Shown: positions 26,497-35,134 of the stretch, in pieces
Layout: every line of letters starts with the position of its first letter
Position numbering within the stretch: position 1 is the stretch's first letter
DNA from: Brevibacterium daeguense
GTDB lineage: Bacteria > Actinomycetota > Actinomycetes > Actinomycetales > Brevibacteriaceae
Assembly: GCF_021729135.1 (NCBI RefSeq)
Contig: NZ_JAJTWW010000024.1
Coordinates: 1 to 46,134 of the forward strand
Length of the DNA: 46,134 bases
Reading direction: 5' to 3'
The notes under the pieces: model-generated
Databases searched by the model: none
What the model saw: the letters and a program-made list of their open reading frames with translations, nothing else
Told to the model about the DNA's origin: nothing
Position numbers and translations under genes: made by a program

Positions 26497-27160
26497 TCTC
26501 GTTCCCTCCGTTCTGCTCGTTGCTCGGGGAGGTGCCCTGCTCGGCGTCCTGGTTCGAATCCGCGCCAGCATCCGAAGACTGTGCTGACTCATCACCCTGC
26601 TCCGCGCTGTCCCCGCTGTCCGCGTTTCCGGAGTCATCGTTCGATGCCTCGGCGCTCGCGGACTCATCTGTGGACGAATCGCTGCCCGAGTCCTGGTCGT
26701 CCGACGCCTGATCGTTCCCGTCATCGCCGCTTGAGGATTCGCTCGAATCGCCGCTTGAGGACTGGCCGGTCGACTCCTGGCCTGACGATTCTTCGCCCGA
26801 CGACTCCTGGCCGGAAGACTCGTCGGTTTCTTCTCCGCCGCTCTTCGTCTCTGCGCGAAGATTCTCCGAGCGCTCCTGCAGGCCCTTGCTCAATGCATCG
26901 ACGCCCTTGCTGGCGGTGGCGATCGCGGCGCCCTTGGCGGCATCCGCCAGTCCGCCGGTGATCTTCTCGGTGGCGCGCTTGATCTCCGGGGAATCCTGGA
27001 GCCGCTGCCCGATGGACTTCAGACCTTCATTGTCGCCGGACTTGAATTTGCCGAACGCGATGCCGCTCGCGACCATCAGCGCGAGTTTCATCTTCTTGGA
27101 TCGTCCGAGCAGATACCCTGCTGCAAGGACTGCGGCCAGTTGTGCGTTGTTGCCCATCAT
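26489..27160 (-). CDS. First gas-vesicle-operon protein: helical head, acidic Ser/Asp tail
   Basis: 223 residues. The first ~100 residues contain a hydrophobic segment (AQLAAVLAAGYLLGRSKK, then MKLALMVASGIAFGKF) and an Ala/Lys helix (ITGGLADAAKGAAIATASKG), so membrane or shell contact is likely. The remaining ~120 residues are Ser, Asp, Glu, Gly and Gln with repeats such as GQESSGEESSGQES. By position it may correspond to the gvpY-type gene of Streptomyces clusters, but no sequence motif proves this. Two ATGs are adjacent (27160, 27157); the second has better spacing from GGAGG. Confidence 0.75.
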   Translation of the reverse strand: MMGNNAQLAAVLAAGYLLGRSKKMKLALMVASGIAFGKFKSGDNEGLKSIGQRLQDSPEIKRATEKITGGLADAAKGAAIATASKGVDALSKGLQERSENLRAETKSGGEETDESSGQESSGEESSGQESTGQSSSGDSSESSSGDDGNDQASDDQDSGSDSSTDESASAEASNDDSGNADSGDSAEQGDESAQSSDAGADSNQDAEQGTSPSNEQNGGNENG

Positions 27161-27251
27161 GTGCCTCCGGTGTGGGGAGCTAGGTGCTGCGGCCAGGGAA
27201 TATTCATTGGACCCCGATATACCTCAGTGTTCAGCGGCACACCGCAAGTGT

Positions 27252-27290
27252 CAAGGTGTCTTGTGTGAACCCAAGCGTCAAGGAGTCTTG
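27252..27290 (-). promoter_or_regulatory. Paired CAAG-N4-CTTG dyads upstream of gas vesicle operon
   Basis: CAAG-GTGT-CTTG (27252-27263) and CAAG-GAGT-CTTG (27279-27290) lie 27 bp apart, 92-130 bases before the first gvp start codon. On the minus strand CTTGACACTTG provides a candidate -35 (TTGACA). The core resembles the SoxR/MerR-type dyad TCAAG-N4-CTTGA. The regulator is not identified. Confidence 0.5.
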
Positions 27291-27304
27291 TCCGAAAGCG
27301 CCGT

Positions 27305-27946
27305 CTACATGTCGAGGTCCAGTGAGGGCCTGCCCCGGGGTGCAGGGTCCTGGGACCGGCGTTCCCGCAGCCGTCTGAAGCTCTCGAAGCAGAAGCCGAG
27401 CACCAGCGAGATCCCGATGCCGGTCGCGACGCCGATGAGGGGCTGCTCCCGGAACGCCAGCCCTCCTGCGTAGCCGATGCCCGTGCTGTACACCGACCAG
27501 ATGAATCCGGCGAGCGCCGCGTACATGAGGAAGCGCGACCGCGGATAGCGCACGGTGCCCGAGGTGAAGGTCGCAGCGGTGCGGCCGCCGGGAACGAACC
27601 GGGCGGCGATGATGATCATCCCGCCGCGGGTATGCAGCCCCCGGCTGGCCCATGCGAATGCCTTCGCTCCCCGCCTTCGGTGCCGGATGCGCCGCGCGAG
27701 CGGCCCTGCGCCTCGTCCGACGAGGTGGCAGGAGAAGTCGCCGACGAGAGCGGCCAGCGTCGCGACTGCCACGAGGGCGATTGCGCTCGGTCCACCGTCA
27801 CCCGCGGCGTAGGCGCCCGCGGTGATGAGCAGCGTCTCAGCGGGCACAACTGGAAACAGCGCATCGATCGCGGTGACTGCGAAGATGAGCACATAGAGCC
27901 AAGGAGAGGCGATCGTGGCTTCCAGCAGGTTCAGGAACGCTTCCAT
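27305..27946 (-). CDS. DedA-family membrane protein
   Basis: 213 residues with the DedA/VTT pattern: AIDALFPVVPAETLLITAGA near the N-terminus, VGDFSCHLVGRGAG, then AARFVPGGRTAATFTSG and several C-terminal membrane helices. DedA proteins are implicated in lipid-carrier flipping and envelope homeostasis. The gene points toward the gas vesicle operon, with 144 bp between that hold two dyads. No clear SD precedes the ATG. Confidence 0.88.
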   Translation of the reverse strand: MEAFLNLLEATIASPWLYVLIFAVTAIDALFPVVPAETLLITAGAYAAGDGGPSAIALVAVATLAALVGDFSCHLVGRGAGPLARRIRHRRRGAKAFAWASRGLHTRGGMIIIAARFVPGGRTAATFTSGTVRYPRSRFLMYAALAGFIWSVYSTGIGYAGGLAFREQPLIGVATGIGISLVLGFCFESFRRLRERRSQDPAPRGRPSLDLDM

Positions 27947-28053
27947 GGCCGTCTTTCAGCAGACGAGACGTGAGCCGCAGCGGACGGGCCGCGGGCAGTC
28001 CTCATCCTCCGAGGGTGAGGCAATCATGGCACGGATCGTGGGCTCGGAACGGG

Positions 28054-28878
28054 TCACCGCTGTTCGGATCCGGCTTGAGGCGCCTCCGGCGGCAGGTCGG
28101 CCGATCGCTCGGTGTCCCCGCGTGCGGGCCGCCGGTAGAAGTCGGCGGCGTTGGCCCACAGCACGCCGTCCAGGTGCTCGGCGGGCACCACCTGCCGGAC
28201 GAGTTCGATGTCGGAGGGGGAGAACGGCCTGCGGGCACGGGTCGATGGCAGGTCGGTGCCGATCATCAGCGCCGTCGGGTCGACCGCAAGGATGGCTGAG
28301 ATCGCTTCGGCAGGGTCGACCTCGATCCGACCGAATCCGGTGGCCTTGACCTTCGCTCCCCTCTCGACCAGGCGCAGCAGGTGCGGGAGTCCGTCGCTGT
28401 GGAGTCCGAGATGGTCGACGCTGACGGCCGGCAGCGCCGCAATCGTGGCCTCCAGCTCGGGCAGTGATCGGGAGTCGATGTAGAGCTCCGCATGCCAGCC
28501 CGCGGTGTCGTGGACCCGCCGAGACAGCCGGTCGAGGCCCTTCGGCACCTCTGAACCGCCGCGTCGAACGTTGAATCGGACAGCCCGGACTCCTGCCCGG
28601 TCGAGAGCCAGAATCTCCTGCTCGGTGACTGACCCGGGCAGCTGGGTGACTCCGACGAAGTCGGGACCCAGACGGGTGAGCGCGTCGACGAGGAAGGTCT
28701 GGTCGAAGCCCTGGAACGACCCGGAGACAACAGCACCCCCCGCGATCTCAAGACCTGCCGTCGCCTCCCGGTACTGCTCGACCGTGAAGGCGGGCGGGAG
28801 GTATCCGTCGTTGCCGATGAGCGGAAAGGACGGATCGATGATGTGCAGGTGGGCGTCGAAGATTCGAGAGCGGCTCAC
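28054..28878 (-). CDS. Amidohydrolase-family (TIM-barrel) protein
   Basis: 274 residues, opening RIFDAHLHIIDPSFPLIGN with the HxH metal motif of amidohydrolase-2 (TIM-barrel decarboxylase/hydrolase) enzymes. Later SVDHLGLHSDGLPHLLRL, VKATGFGRIEV and the terminal VLWANAADFYRR fit that family. The substrate is unknown; many relatives act on lactones or aromatic acids. It follows the DinB gene by 12 bp and is probably co-transcribed. Confidence 0.85.
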   Translation of the reverse strand: MSRSRIFDAHLHIIDPSFPLIGNDGYLPPAFTVEQYREATAGLEIAGGAVVSGSFQGFDQTFLVDALTRLGPDFVGVTQLPGSVTEQEILALDRAGVRAVRFNVRRGGSEVPKGLDRLSRRVHDTAGWHAELYIDSRSLPELEATIAALPAVSVDHLGLHSDGLPHLLRLVERGAKVKATGFGRIEVDPAEAISAILAVDPTALMIGTDLPSTRARRPFSPSDIELVRQVVPAEHLDGVLWANAADFYRRPARGDTERSADLPPEAPQAGSEQR

Positions 28879-28890
28879 CGGTTCGCTCGC

Positions 28891-29418
28891 TCAGCCCGAG
28901 ACGTCCAGCAGATGATGCCGTAGCTCATGCAGCCCGTATCGAGTGAGGGTCGTCACGGTGAAGGCTCGTCCGTCCTCGCGATGGCCCGTGCGGTTCCACT
29001 GAGCGCCGCCGATCGCCGCGAGGGCGGAGGAGTAGTCCGAGGCGGCATCGCGCAGTCCCGTCAGGACCTCGCCGGGGTCCTGGGATGGGTAGTCCTCGGC
29101 CACCGCAACCGCGTCGCCGTCGAAATTCGGCAGCACGGGGTCTTCTTCATTCAGCATCAGCAGCAGCCGGTTTCGGAACAGGGTGAGGATGTCGCGGACG
29201 TGCGCGGCGTATTCGACGTCCGACCAGCGTCCGGGCCGCGGCCGCTGCGCTGCGGTCGGGCGCGCCAGGACCTTCTCCCACCGAGTGATCGCGGCGCTGA
29301 CCTCGGCCGAGGCGCCGCTCACCTCCTCACGGCCGGTGAAGCCGCAGTCGGGGCAGCCCTGCTCGAGCACCTCGGCCCAGTCGCGAGTGTCCGGTTCGAT
29401 GCTTCCGTGCTCAGCCAT
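28891..29418 (-). CDS. DinB-family protein
   Basis: 175 residues. RWSDVEYAAHVRDILTLFRN and the C-terminal LTRYGLHELRHHLLDVSG give the DinB four-helix fold with its metal-binding histidines. The N-terminus carries QGCPDCGFTGRE, common in this actinobacterial subgroup. DinB relatives include thiol-dependent enzymes; actinobacterial members often use mycothiol. Its ATG lies seven bases after a TACAGT -10 box, so the mRNA is probably leaderless. The amidohydrolase gene follows by 12 bp. Confidence 0.85.
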   Translation of the reverse strand: MAEHGSIEPDTRDWAEVLEQGCPDCGFTGREEVSGASAEVSAAITRWEKVLARPTAAQRPRPGRWSDVEYAAHVRDILTLFRNRLLLMLNEEDPVLPNFDGDAVAVAEDYPSQDPGEVLTGLRDAASDYSSALAAIGGAQWNRTGHREDGRAFTVTTLTRYGLHELRHHLLDVSG

Positions 29419-29425
29419 GGCATCG

Positions 29426-29431
29426 ACTGTA
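29426..29431 (-). promoter_or_regulatory. Leaderless-type -10 box of DinB gene
   Basis: TACAGT on the minus strand, seven bases before the ATG at 29418. Confidence 0.5.
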
Positions 29432-29526
29432 GCGGGATATCGACGGACCGTGCAGAGGTTCCCTGTGAACCCGTGAGGGAGCCGAATCCGAGCAGCGACT
29501 CGGGCCCAGTGTCGATGAGGAGCCTC

Positions 29527-29532
29527 TAGACT
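29527..29532 (+). promoter_or_regulatory. Leaderless-type -10 box of small zinc-ribbon gene
   Basis: TAGACT, six bases before the GTG at 29539, with no ribosome site between them. Confidence 0.5.
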
Positions 29533-29538
29533 GACGGT

Positions 29539-29742
29539 GTGCTCTTCATCTTCGGTCTGGGAACGAAACAGCAGCGCCTCGGTGCCGGTACGGTGCGGAC
29601 GTGTCCCCGCTGCAACAACACCACCCAGTGGGAGCGGATCCGAGAGTTCAAGCAGTTCACGCTGTTCTTCGTCCCCCTGGCGCGCTGGAATCGGCGGCGC
29701 CTGGAGAGGTGCAGCATCTGCAGTGCCGCAATCGAAGTCTGA
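29539..29742 (+). CDS. Small zinc-ribbon protein
   Basis: 67 residues, GTG start. CPRCNN (about residue 22) and CSICSA (about residue 58) form a two-knuckle zinc ribbon around FKQFTLFFVPLARWNRR. Small proteins of this pattern are common in actinobacteria and are annotated as zinc-ribbon proteins of unknown role. The -10 at 29527 supports the start. The stretch 29743-30122 after it holds no gene, only the dnaK promoter and HAIR sites. Confidence 0.75.
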   Translation: MLFIFGLGTKQQRLGAGTVRTCPRCNNTTQWERIREFKQFTLFFVPLARWNRRRLERCSICSAAIEV

Positions 29743-29965
29743 ACGTGCTGCTGCGCGGAGAGCGGTGCCCGGTCTTCACGTGAGCCACGATCCCGTGCGA
29801 TGCGGGACGAGCAATCTCAGCAGAGCCTTCGTTCCCTCTGGTGCTGAGGCCTCGTTCGAACGGTTCTGCCGGCCGTAATCAGCCCGGCGCGGGGGTCGAG
29901 CCACGGTGCCGATCGAACTCCGGGAACCGGAACTCGCGACCCGGAATAAATCGCCGCGATCCAAA

Positions 29966-29986
29966 GTTGAGTCTAGTGTACGCAAC
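29966..29986 (+). promoter_or_regulatory. Upstream HAIR-like site of dnaK operon
   Basis: GTTGAGT, seven bases, ACGCAAC: three mismatches to CTTGAGT-N7-ACTCAAG. It also sits in a wider inverted repeat AAAGTTG...CAACTTT (29963-29989). It may be a second, weaker HspR site. Confidence 0.6.
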
Positions 29987-30001
29987 TTTCGGAAATCCGA
30001 T

Positions 30002-30049
30002 TTGACACCGGATCCACGACATTGAAGGCTTGAGTCAAGCGGACTCAAT
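30002..30049 (+). promoter_or_regulatory. dnaK promoter with HAIR operator
   Basis: TTGACA (30002-30007), 17 bases, AAGGCT (30025-30030) form the promoter. The HAIR CTTGAGT-N7-ACTCAAT (30029-30049) begins inside the -10, so bound HspR would cover the start point. HspR is encoded by the last gene of this operon, giving a closed autoregulatory loop. Confidence 0.85.
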
Positions 30050-30122
30050 GCGCGGAGGCAGCCCGAGCGGCTTCGACGCGCACTGATTTCGGCACTCATC
30101 GATCAACAGAAGGAGCTCACTC

Positions 30123-31994
30123 ATGGCACGTGCAGTAGGCATCGACCTCGGCACCACCAACTCGGTCGTCGCAGTCCTCGAAGGCGGCGACCCGAAGGTC
30201 ATCGCGAACGCAGAGGGCGGCCGGACGACCCCGTCGGTCGTGGCCGTCAACAAGAACGGCGACTGGCTCGTCGGCGAGATCGCCAAGCGTCAGGCCGTCA
30301 CCAACACCAAGAACACCGTGGCCTCCGTGAAGCGCCACATGGGCACCGACTGGAGCACCGAGGTCGGCGGCAAGACCATGTCCGCCCCGGAGATCTCCGC
30401 ACGCATTCTGCAGAAGCTCAAGCACGATGCAGAGGAGTACCTCCAGGAGGACGTCACCGACGCCGTCATCACCGTTCCGGCCTACTTCAACGACGCGCAG
30501 CGTCAGGCCACCAAGGACGCCGGTCAGATCGCAGGTCTCAACGTCCTGCGTATCATCAACGAGCCGACCGCGGCTGCTCTGGCGTACGGCCTGGAGCGCG
30601 GCAAGGAGGACGAGCTGATCCTCGTGTTCGACCTCGGCGGCGGCACCTTCGACGTGTCCCTGCTGGAAGTCGGCAAGGACGAGGACGACTTCTCCACCAT
30701 TCAGGTGCGCGCCACCTCGGGCGACAACAAGCTCGGCGGCGACGACTGGGATCAGCGGATCGTCGACTGGCTCGTGCAGGAGATCAAGAGCGGCTACGGC
30801 GTGGACCTGTCGAAGGACTCCACCGCCATGCAGCGTCTGAAGGAGGCTGCCGAGCAGGCGAAGAAGGAGCTCTCCAGCGCCACGAGCACCAACATCTCGC
30901 TGCAGTACCTCTCGATGTCGGAGAACGGCCCGATCCACCTCGATCAGTCCCTGACGCGGGCGAAGTTCGAGGAGATGACCAAGGATCTGCTGGAGCGCAC
31001 CCGCCGGCCCTTCAAGCAGGTCATCGAGGATGCCGGCATCTCCCTGTCGGAGATCGACCACGTCGTGCTCGTCGGCGGCTCGACCCGGATGCCGGCTGTC
31101 TCGGAGCTCGTCAAGGACCTGACCGGCGGCAAGGAGCCCAACAAGGGCGTCAACCCGGATGAGGTCGTCTCCATCGGCGCCGCTGTGCAGGCCGGTGTGC
31201 TGAAGGGCGAGCGCAAGGATGTGCTGCTCATCGACGTCACTCCGCTGTCGCTGGGTCTGGAGACCAAGGGCGGTGTGATGACCAAGCTCATCGAGCGCAA
31301 CACTCCGATCCCGACCAAGAAGTCGGAGACCTTCACCACCGCTGAGGACAATCAGCCCAGCGTGTCGATCCAGGTCTTCCAGGGCGAGCGTGAGTTCACC
31401 CGCGACAACAAGCCGCTGGGCACTTTCGAGCTCACCGGCATCGCTCCGGCGCCGCGTGGCGTCCCGCAGATCGAGGTCTCCTTCGACATCGACGCCAACG
31501 GCATCGTCCACGTGTCCGCCAAGGACAAGGGCACCGGCCAGGAGCAGTCGATGACCATCACCGGCGGTTCGGCGATCCCGCAGGAGGACATCGACCGCAT
31601 GGTCCGCGAGGCGGAGGAGCACGCGGAGGAGGACAAGCAGCGTCGCGAGGCCGCCGATCGGCGCAACATGGCGGAGAACCTCGCCTACTCGACCGAGAAG
31701 CTCATCAGCGACAACGAGGACAAGCTGCCCGAGGACGTCAGGACCGAGGTCACGGCCGACGTCGAAGCCCTCAAGGAAGCGCTCAAGGGCGAGGACGACG
31801 GCGCCGTGAAGTCGGCCTACGAGAAGCTCTCGCAGAGCCAGACCAAGATCGGCGAGGCCATCTACTCGCAGAACGCCGCTGACGGTGCCTCCGCAGGTGC
31901 TGCGGGCGAAGGCGCTGCGACCGCCGACTCCTCCGCAGATGAGGACGAGGTCGTCGACGCGGAGGTCATGGACGAGGACGAGGAGAAGAAGTGA
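30123..31994 (+). CDS. dnaK: Molecular chaperone DnaK (Hsp70)
   Basis: 623 residues. The opening [29 protein letters not shown]-type block ([17 protein letters not shown]), [20 protein letters not shown] and [15 protein letters not shown] are all diagnostic. The substrate-binding domain and an Ala/Asp/Glu tail ending [10 protein letters not shown] follow. It folds and protects client proteins using ATP, with DnaJ and GrpE. AAGGAG precedes the ATG. The GTG of grpE overlaps its stop codon. Confidence 0.98.
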   Translation: MARAVGIDLGTTNSVVAVLEGGDPKVIANAEGGRTTPSVVAVNKNGDWLVGEIAKRQAVTNTKNTVASVKRHMGTDWSTEVGGKTMSAPEISARILQKLKHDAEEYLQEDVTDAVITVPAYFNDAQRQATKDAGQIAGLNVLRIINEPTAAALAYGLERGKEDELILVFDLGGGTFDVSLLEVGKDEDDFSTIQVRATSGDNKLGGDDWDQRIVDWLVQEIKSGYGVDLSKDSTAMQRLKEAAEQAKKELSSATSTNISLQYLSMSENGPIHLDQSLTRAKFEEMTKDLLERTRRPFKQVIEDAGISLSEIDHVVLVGGSTRMPAVSELVKDLTGGKEPNKGVNPDEVVSIGAAVQAGVLKGERKDVLLIDVTPLSLGLETKGGVMTKLIERNTPIPTKKSETFTTAEDNQPSVSIQVFQGEREFTRDNKPLGTFELTGIAPAPRGVPQIEVSFDIDANGIVHVSAKDKGTGQEQSMTITGGSAIPQEDIDRMVREAEEHAEEDKQRREAADRRNMAENLAYSTEKLISDNEDKLPEDVRTEVTADVEALKEALKGEDDGAVKSAYEKLSQSQTKIGEAIYSQNAADGASAGAAGEGAATADSSADEDEVVDAEVMDEDEEKK

Positions 31995-32716
31995 CAGCCG
32001 AGAATCCTGACAGCGGCACGGCTGAGCCGGGCTTCTCGTTCAGCGACAAGCGGCGCATCGACCCGGAGACCGGAGAAGTCCGCACGCCGCAGGCCTCGGG
32101 CCGGGCCGAGCCGCAGGGCTCGGCCGGGTCCGAAGCACCGGCCGGAGCGGACACTCCGACCGGAGTGCCGGGATCCGACGCTGATCAGCCGGAAGTCCAG
32201 ATCCCCGAAGCGGGGGACGAGGCGGAGGTGCTCGATGATTCGACCGCCGGCCAGGCAGAGGGCGAGGACGCGGAGGTCGCGAGCGGGCTGAGCGCGGACG
32301 CGCAGCTGGCGGCCGACAGGCTCGCGGACCTGCAGCGGCTGAACGCCGAGTACGCGGCCTACCGCATGCGTGCGGAGCGCGACCAGGCGCGGGCGCGCGA
32401 CGAAGGCGTCCAGACCGTGGTCGAGGCGCTGTTCCCGGTGCTTGACGAGATCAAGCTGGCCGATGAGAACGGTGATGTCACCGGCCCGTTCGAAACGCAC
32501 GTCACCAAGCTGGTCTCCACTCTGGAGAGGCTCGGCGTGCAGCAGTTCGGAGAGCCCGGCGAGGAATTCGACCCGAACGTCCACGACGCGCTCATGCAGC
32601 AGCCGTCGGAGGAGGTCGAGAACCCGACCGTCTTCATGGTCATGCAGCCCGGCTATCGGATCGGCGAGCGGGTCGTGCGCGCGGCTCGCGTTGGAGTGCA
32701 CACTCCTGCCGAGTGA
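31991..32716 (+). CDS. grpE: Nucleotide exchange factor GrpE
   Basis: 241 residues. A disordered acidic leader (about 110 residues, Glu/Gly/Pro/Ala) precedes the coiled-coil and head region: [20 protein letters not shown], then [19 protein letters not shown] and [20 protein letters not shown]. It releases ADP from DnaK. GTG start overlaps the dnaK stop (GTGA), showing coupling. Confidence 0.96.
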   Translation: MTAENPDSGTAEPGFSFSDKRRIDPETGEVRTPQASGRAEPQGSAGSEAPAGADTPTGVPGSDADQPEVQIPEAGDEAEVLDDSTAGQAEGEDAEVASGLSADAQLAADRLADLQRLNAEYAAYRMRAERDQARARDEGVQTVVEALFPVLDEIKLADENGDVTGPFETHVTKLVSTLERLGVQQFGEPGEEFDPNVHDALMQQPSEEVENPTVFMVMQPGYRIGERVVRAARVGVHTPAE

Positions 32717-32722
32717 TCCGTT

Positions 32723-32764
32723 CCCGAGGCGCCTGCAGCACCTGAGCGGTGCCGGCGCCTCGGG
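32723..32764 (+). terminator. Hairpin in grpE-dnaJ gap
   Basis: CCCGAGGCGCC (32723-32733) pairs with GGCGCCTCGGG (32754-32764). An inner stem GCACC/GGTGC encloses the loop TGAGC. It starts seven bases after the grpE stop, inside a 204-bp gap. It could attenuate transcription into dnaJ or mark an mRNA processing point rather than end the operon. Confidence 0.6.
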
Positions 32765-32920
32765 CACGGGCCCGGTGAGCGGGAGGACGGGCGTGATCGC
32801 CTGCCGCCTGCCGCTCGGCACGTGAGGATCGAAGAGTCCCATGAGACAGAATTCAGACAGCAGAACAATGCAGAATGAGCACGACAGCATGAGCGCGAGC
32901 TCGCGGAAAGGAGGTGTCAG

Positions 32921-33937
32921 GTGAATACCGGTCCTCAGAACGAATGGTTCGAGAAGGACTTCTACAAGACCCTCGGCGTGTCGAAGGACGCGTCCGATGC
33001 GGACATCAAGAAGGCCTACCGCAAGCTGGCGCGCAAGTATCACCCGGACACCAATCCGGGCGACAAGGCCGCCGAGGAGAAGTTCAAGGAGATCAGCCAG
33101 GCCAACCAGGTGCTGGCCGACAAGGAAACGCGCGAGCAGTACGACCAGGTGCGGGCGATGGGCCGCGAGCCTCGCTTCACCGCGGGTTCGGGCGGGTCCG
33201 ACGGCGCGGGTGGTTTCGAGGACATCTTCTCCGGTCTCTTCAACACCGGAGGGGGTCAGCGGACTCGCTACACGACGCGGGGGACAGGCGGCTACGGCGG
33301 CGGGGACGTGCCCCCGGACCTGTCGGATCTGCTCGGCGGGTTCGGCGGGTCGCCCTACGGCGGCGGTTTCTCGACCGGGCCGCAGAAGGGTGGGGACATC
33401 AAGGCGACCACTCGCCTGTCCTTCACCGAGGCAGCCAAGGGCGCCACGGTCAAGCTCAAGATGCCCAGTGGAAAGCCGCTGTCGGTCCGCACGCCCGCTG
33501 GAGTCAAGGACGGCCAGAAGATCCGCGTCCGGGGCAAGGGGAAGCCCAGCCCCAATGGCGGCGAGACCGGCGACGTGGTGCTCACGATCAATGTCGACAG
33601 ACACCCCGTGTTCCGGCGCGACGGCGACAACCTGCGGATGGAGCTGCCGGTGACCTTCGACGAGGCCGCACTCGGCGCTGAGGTCGAGGTGCCCACGCTG
33701 GGCGGAATGCCGGTGCGGATGAAGGTGCCGCCGGGCACTCCTTCCGGCCGGGTGCTGCGCATCCGCGGCAAGGGTATCGAGGGCAAGGAGCGCACCGGCG
33801 ACCTGCTCGTCACGATCGAGGTCGCGGTCCCGCGCAACCTCACACCCAAGGTGAAGGAAGCGATCGAGGACTATCGGAAGGCCACCGAGGGCGAGGACCC
33901 GAGGGCGGGCCTGTATCAGACAGCGAAGGCGAGCTGA
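32921..33937 (+). CDS. dnaJ: J-domain co-chaperone without zinc finger (DnaJ type II)
   Basis: 338 residues. J domain residues 11-77 include the HPD motif ([17 protein letters not shown]). Then comes a Gly-rich linker ([38 protein letters not shown]) and a C-terminal substrate-binding domain ([20 protein letters not shown]). No CxxCxGxG repeats are present, so it is a type II (CbpA/DnaJB-like) protein. GTG start follows AAAGGAGG. It stimulates the DnaK ATPase and delivers clients. Confidence 0.94.
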   Translation: MNTGPQNEWFEKDFYKTLGVSKDASDADIKKAYRKLARKYHPDTNPGDKAAEEKFKEISQANQVLADKETREQYDQVRAMGREPRFTAGSGGSDGAGGFEDIFSGLFNTGGGQRTRYTTRGTGGYGGGDVPPDLSDLLGGFGGSPYGGGFSTGPQKGGDIKATTRLSFTEAAKGATVKLKMPSGKPLSVRTPAGVKDGQKIRVRGKGKPSPNGGETGDVVLTINVDRHPVFRRDGDNLRMELPVTFDEAALGAEVEVPTLGGMPVRMKVPPGTPSGRVLRIRGKGIEGKERTGDLLVTIEVAVPRNLTPKVKEAIEDYRKATEGEDPRAGLYQTAKAS

Positions 33938-33985
33938 GCCCGTCGGCTGCGCAGGAGGTGGAGACAGTGAAGGGAGGTGCAGGAC

Positions 33986-34510
33986 ATGGACATCAGGTCG
34001 AACACGGGCATGTACACGATCTCCGTGGCAGCGGAGCTTGCGGGCATGCACCCGCAGACGCTGCGCCAGTACGACCGGATCGGGCTGGTCATCCCGAAGC
34101 GGACTCGTGGCCGCGGCCGGCGCTACTCGGCTGACGACGTCGAGAAGCTGCGGCTGATCCAGCGGCTGTCGCAGGAGGAGGGCATCAACCTGGCCGGAAT
34201 CAGGAAGATCCTCGAGCTGCGAGCGCAGGTCGACGAGCTCGATCAGCGGGCGAGCGAGCTCGCTGACCGCCTGGGCGAGGCAATGGAGCGGCTGCGCCGG
34301 ACCGGTCGCGTATTCGCCGCCGGCAGCTCCGGTGATGTGGTCACGATCCTTCACGGCCAGCGGCCCGAGATCCGGATCGCCGGCGCGCTGATGCCGGGGA
34401 CGACCGGTCGCAACGCGCTGCGACACACCGGCGCGGGAAGCGGTCGCGGGGAGCGGGATCGACGCGATGGCCGTGGCGAGCTGGTCGTCTATCGGCGCTT
34501 CAGCGCCTGA
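33986..34510 (+). CDS. hspR: Heat-shock repressor HspR (MerR family)
   Basis: 174 residues. The MerR-type winged helix MYTISVAAELAGMHPQTLRQ, then YDRIGLVIPKRTRGRGRRYS, is followed by a coiled coil (LDQRASELADRLGEAMERLR). The tail beyond residue 110 is Gly/Arg-rich and longer than in many HspR proteins. HspR binds HAIR operators, usually together with DnaK, and represses chaperone genes at normal temperature. HAIR sites at 30029, 29966 and 2454 are likely targets. ATG at 33986 has GGGAGG eight bases upstream; a GTG at 33977 is less well placed. Confidence 0.93.
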   Translation: MDIRSNTGMYTISVAAELAGMHPQTLRQYDRIGLVIPKRTRGRGRRYSADDVEKLRLIQRLSQEEGINLAGIRKILELRAQVDELDQRASELADRLGEAMERLRRTGRVFAAGSSGDVVTILHGQRPEIRIAGALMPGTTGRNALRHTGAGSGRGERDRRDGRGELVVYRRFSA

Positions 34511-34632
34511 GGTTCGCCCCTGACCAGGAAGGGTCGCGGCGGTTAGGCTGGTCTCGTACGACATCGAACCACGAACACCGACCGGCTCATTCGATCAGCT
34601 GCACGACTCATCCAACGAAAGGCAGATCACCG

Positions 34633-35067
34633 ATGGCTCTCAACACCGTTGCAAACGTCGCGCTCCGCGCGGTCCCGGGTGCGTTCGTCCTCAACTCCGG
34701 CATCAGCAAGCTCGGCATGGACGAGGGAACTGCGAGCTACCTGCAGGCCGAGGCGGCCAAGGGCGTTCCTGCACTGGCCAATCTGGAGGCGGCGCAGTTC
34801 GGCAAGCTGCTGACGTACGGGGAGATCGCCGTCGGCGCCACCCTGCTGCTCCCGTTCGTGCCCAATCGGATCGCCGGATTGGCGCTCGGTGCCTTTTCGG
34901 CAGGGATGATGAGCGTCTACTTCCGCGACGACTCCAAGACCGAGGACGACGGCATCCGGCCATCCGGCGAGGGCATCGCGCTGGCCAAGGACTCCTGGCT
35001 CTCAGCGATCGCGATCGCGCTGCTGACCGGGGGAGCGAAGAGGGCCAAGAAGCGCAAGAAGAAGTGA
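34633..35067 (+). CDS. DoxX-like small membrane protein
   Basis: 144 residues with about four hydrophobic stretches (AVPGAFVLNSGISKLGM, LLTYGEIAVGATLLLPFVPN, IAGLALGAFSAGMMSVYF and a C-terminal one) and a Lys-rich end (KRAKKRKKK). The pattern suggests a DoxX/DoxD-like protein; the role is unknown. TAGGCT (34544-34549) with CTGACC upstream may be its promoter, about 75 bases of leader and AAAGG before the ATG. Confidence 0.75.
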   Translation: MALNTVANVALRAVPGAFVLNSGISKLGMDEGTASYLQAEAAKGVPALANLEAAQFGKLLTYGEIAVGATLLLPFVPNRIAGLALGAFSAGMMSVYFRDDSKTEDDGIRPSGEGIALAKDSWLSAIAIALLTGGAKRAKKRKKK

Positions 35068-35084
35068 TTCTCACAGCGAAGTGA

Positions 35085-35116
35085 CACTGCCGGCGGGGAT
35101 TTCTCCGCCGGCAGTG
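35085..35116. terminator. Bidirectional terminator hairpin
   Basis: CACTGCCGGCGG (35085-35096) pairs perfectly with CCGCCGGCAGTG (35105-35116) around an 8-base loop. It lies between the convergent DoxX-like and MDMPI-fold genes. Confidence 0.8.
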
Positions 35117-35134
35117 CTGGTTTCGGGGGACGGA

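Noticed and set aside
30117..34564. Long open frames antisense to dnaK, grpE, dnaJ and hspR
   Set aside because: They mirror conserved chaperone genes and show no domain or start signals.
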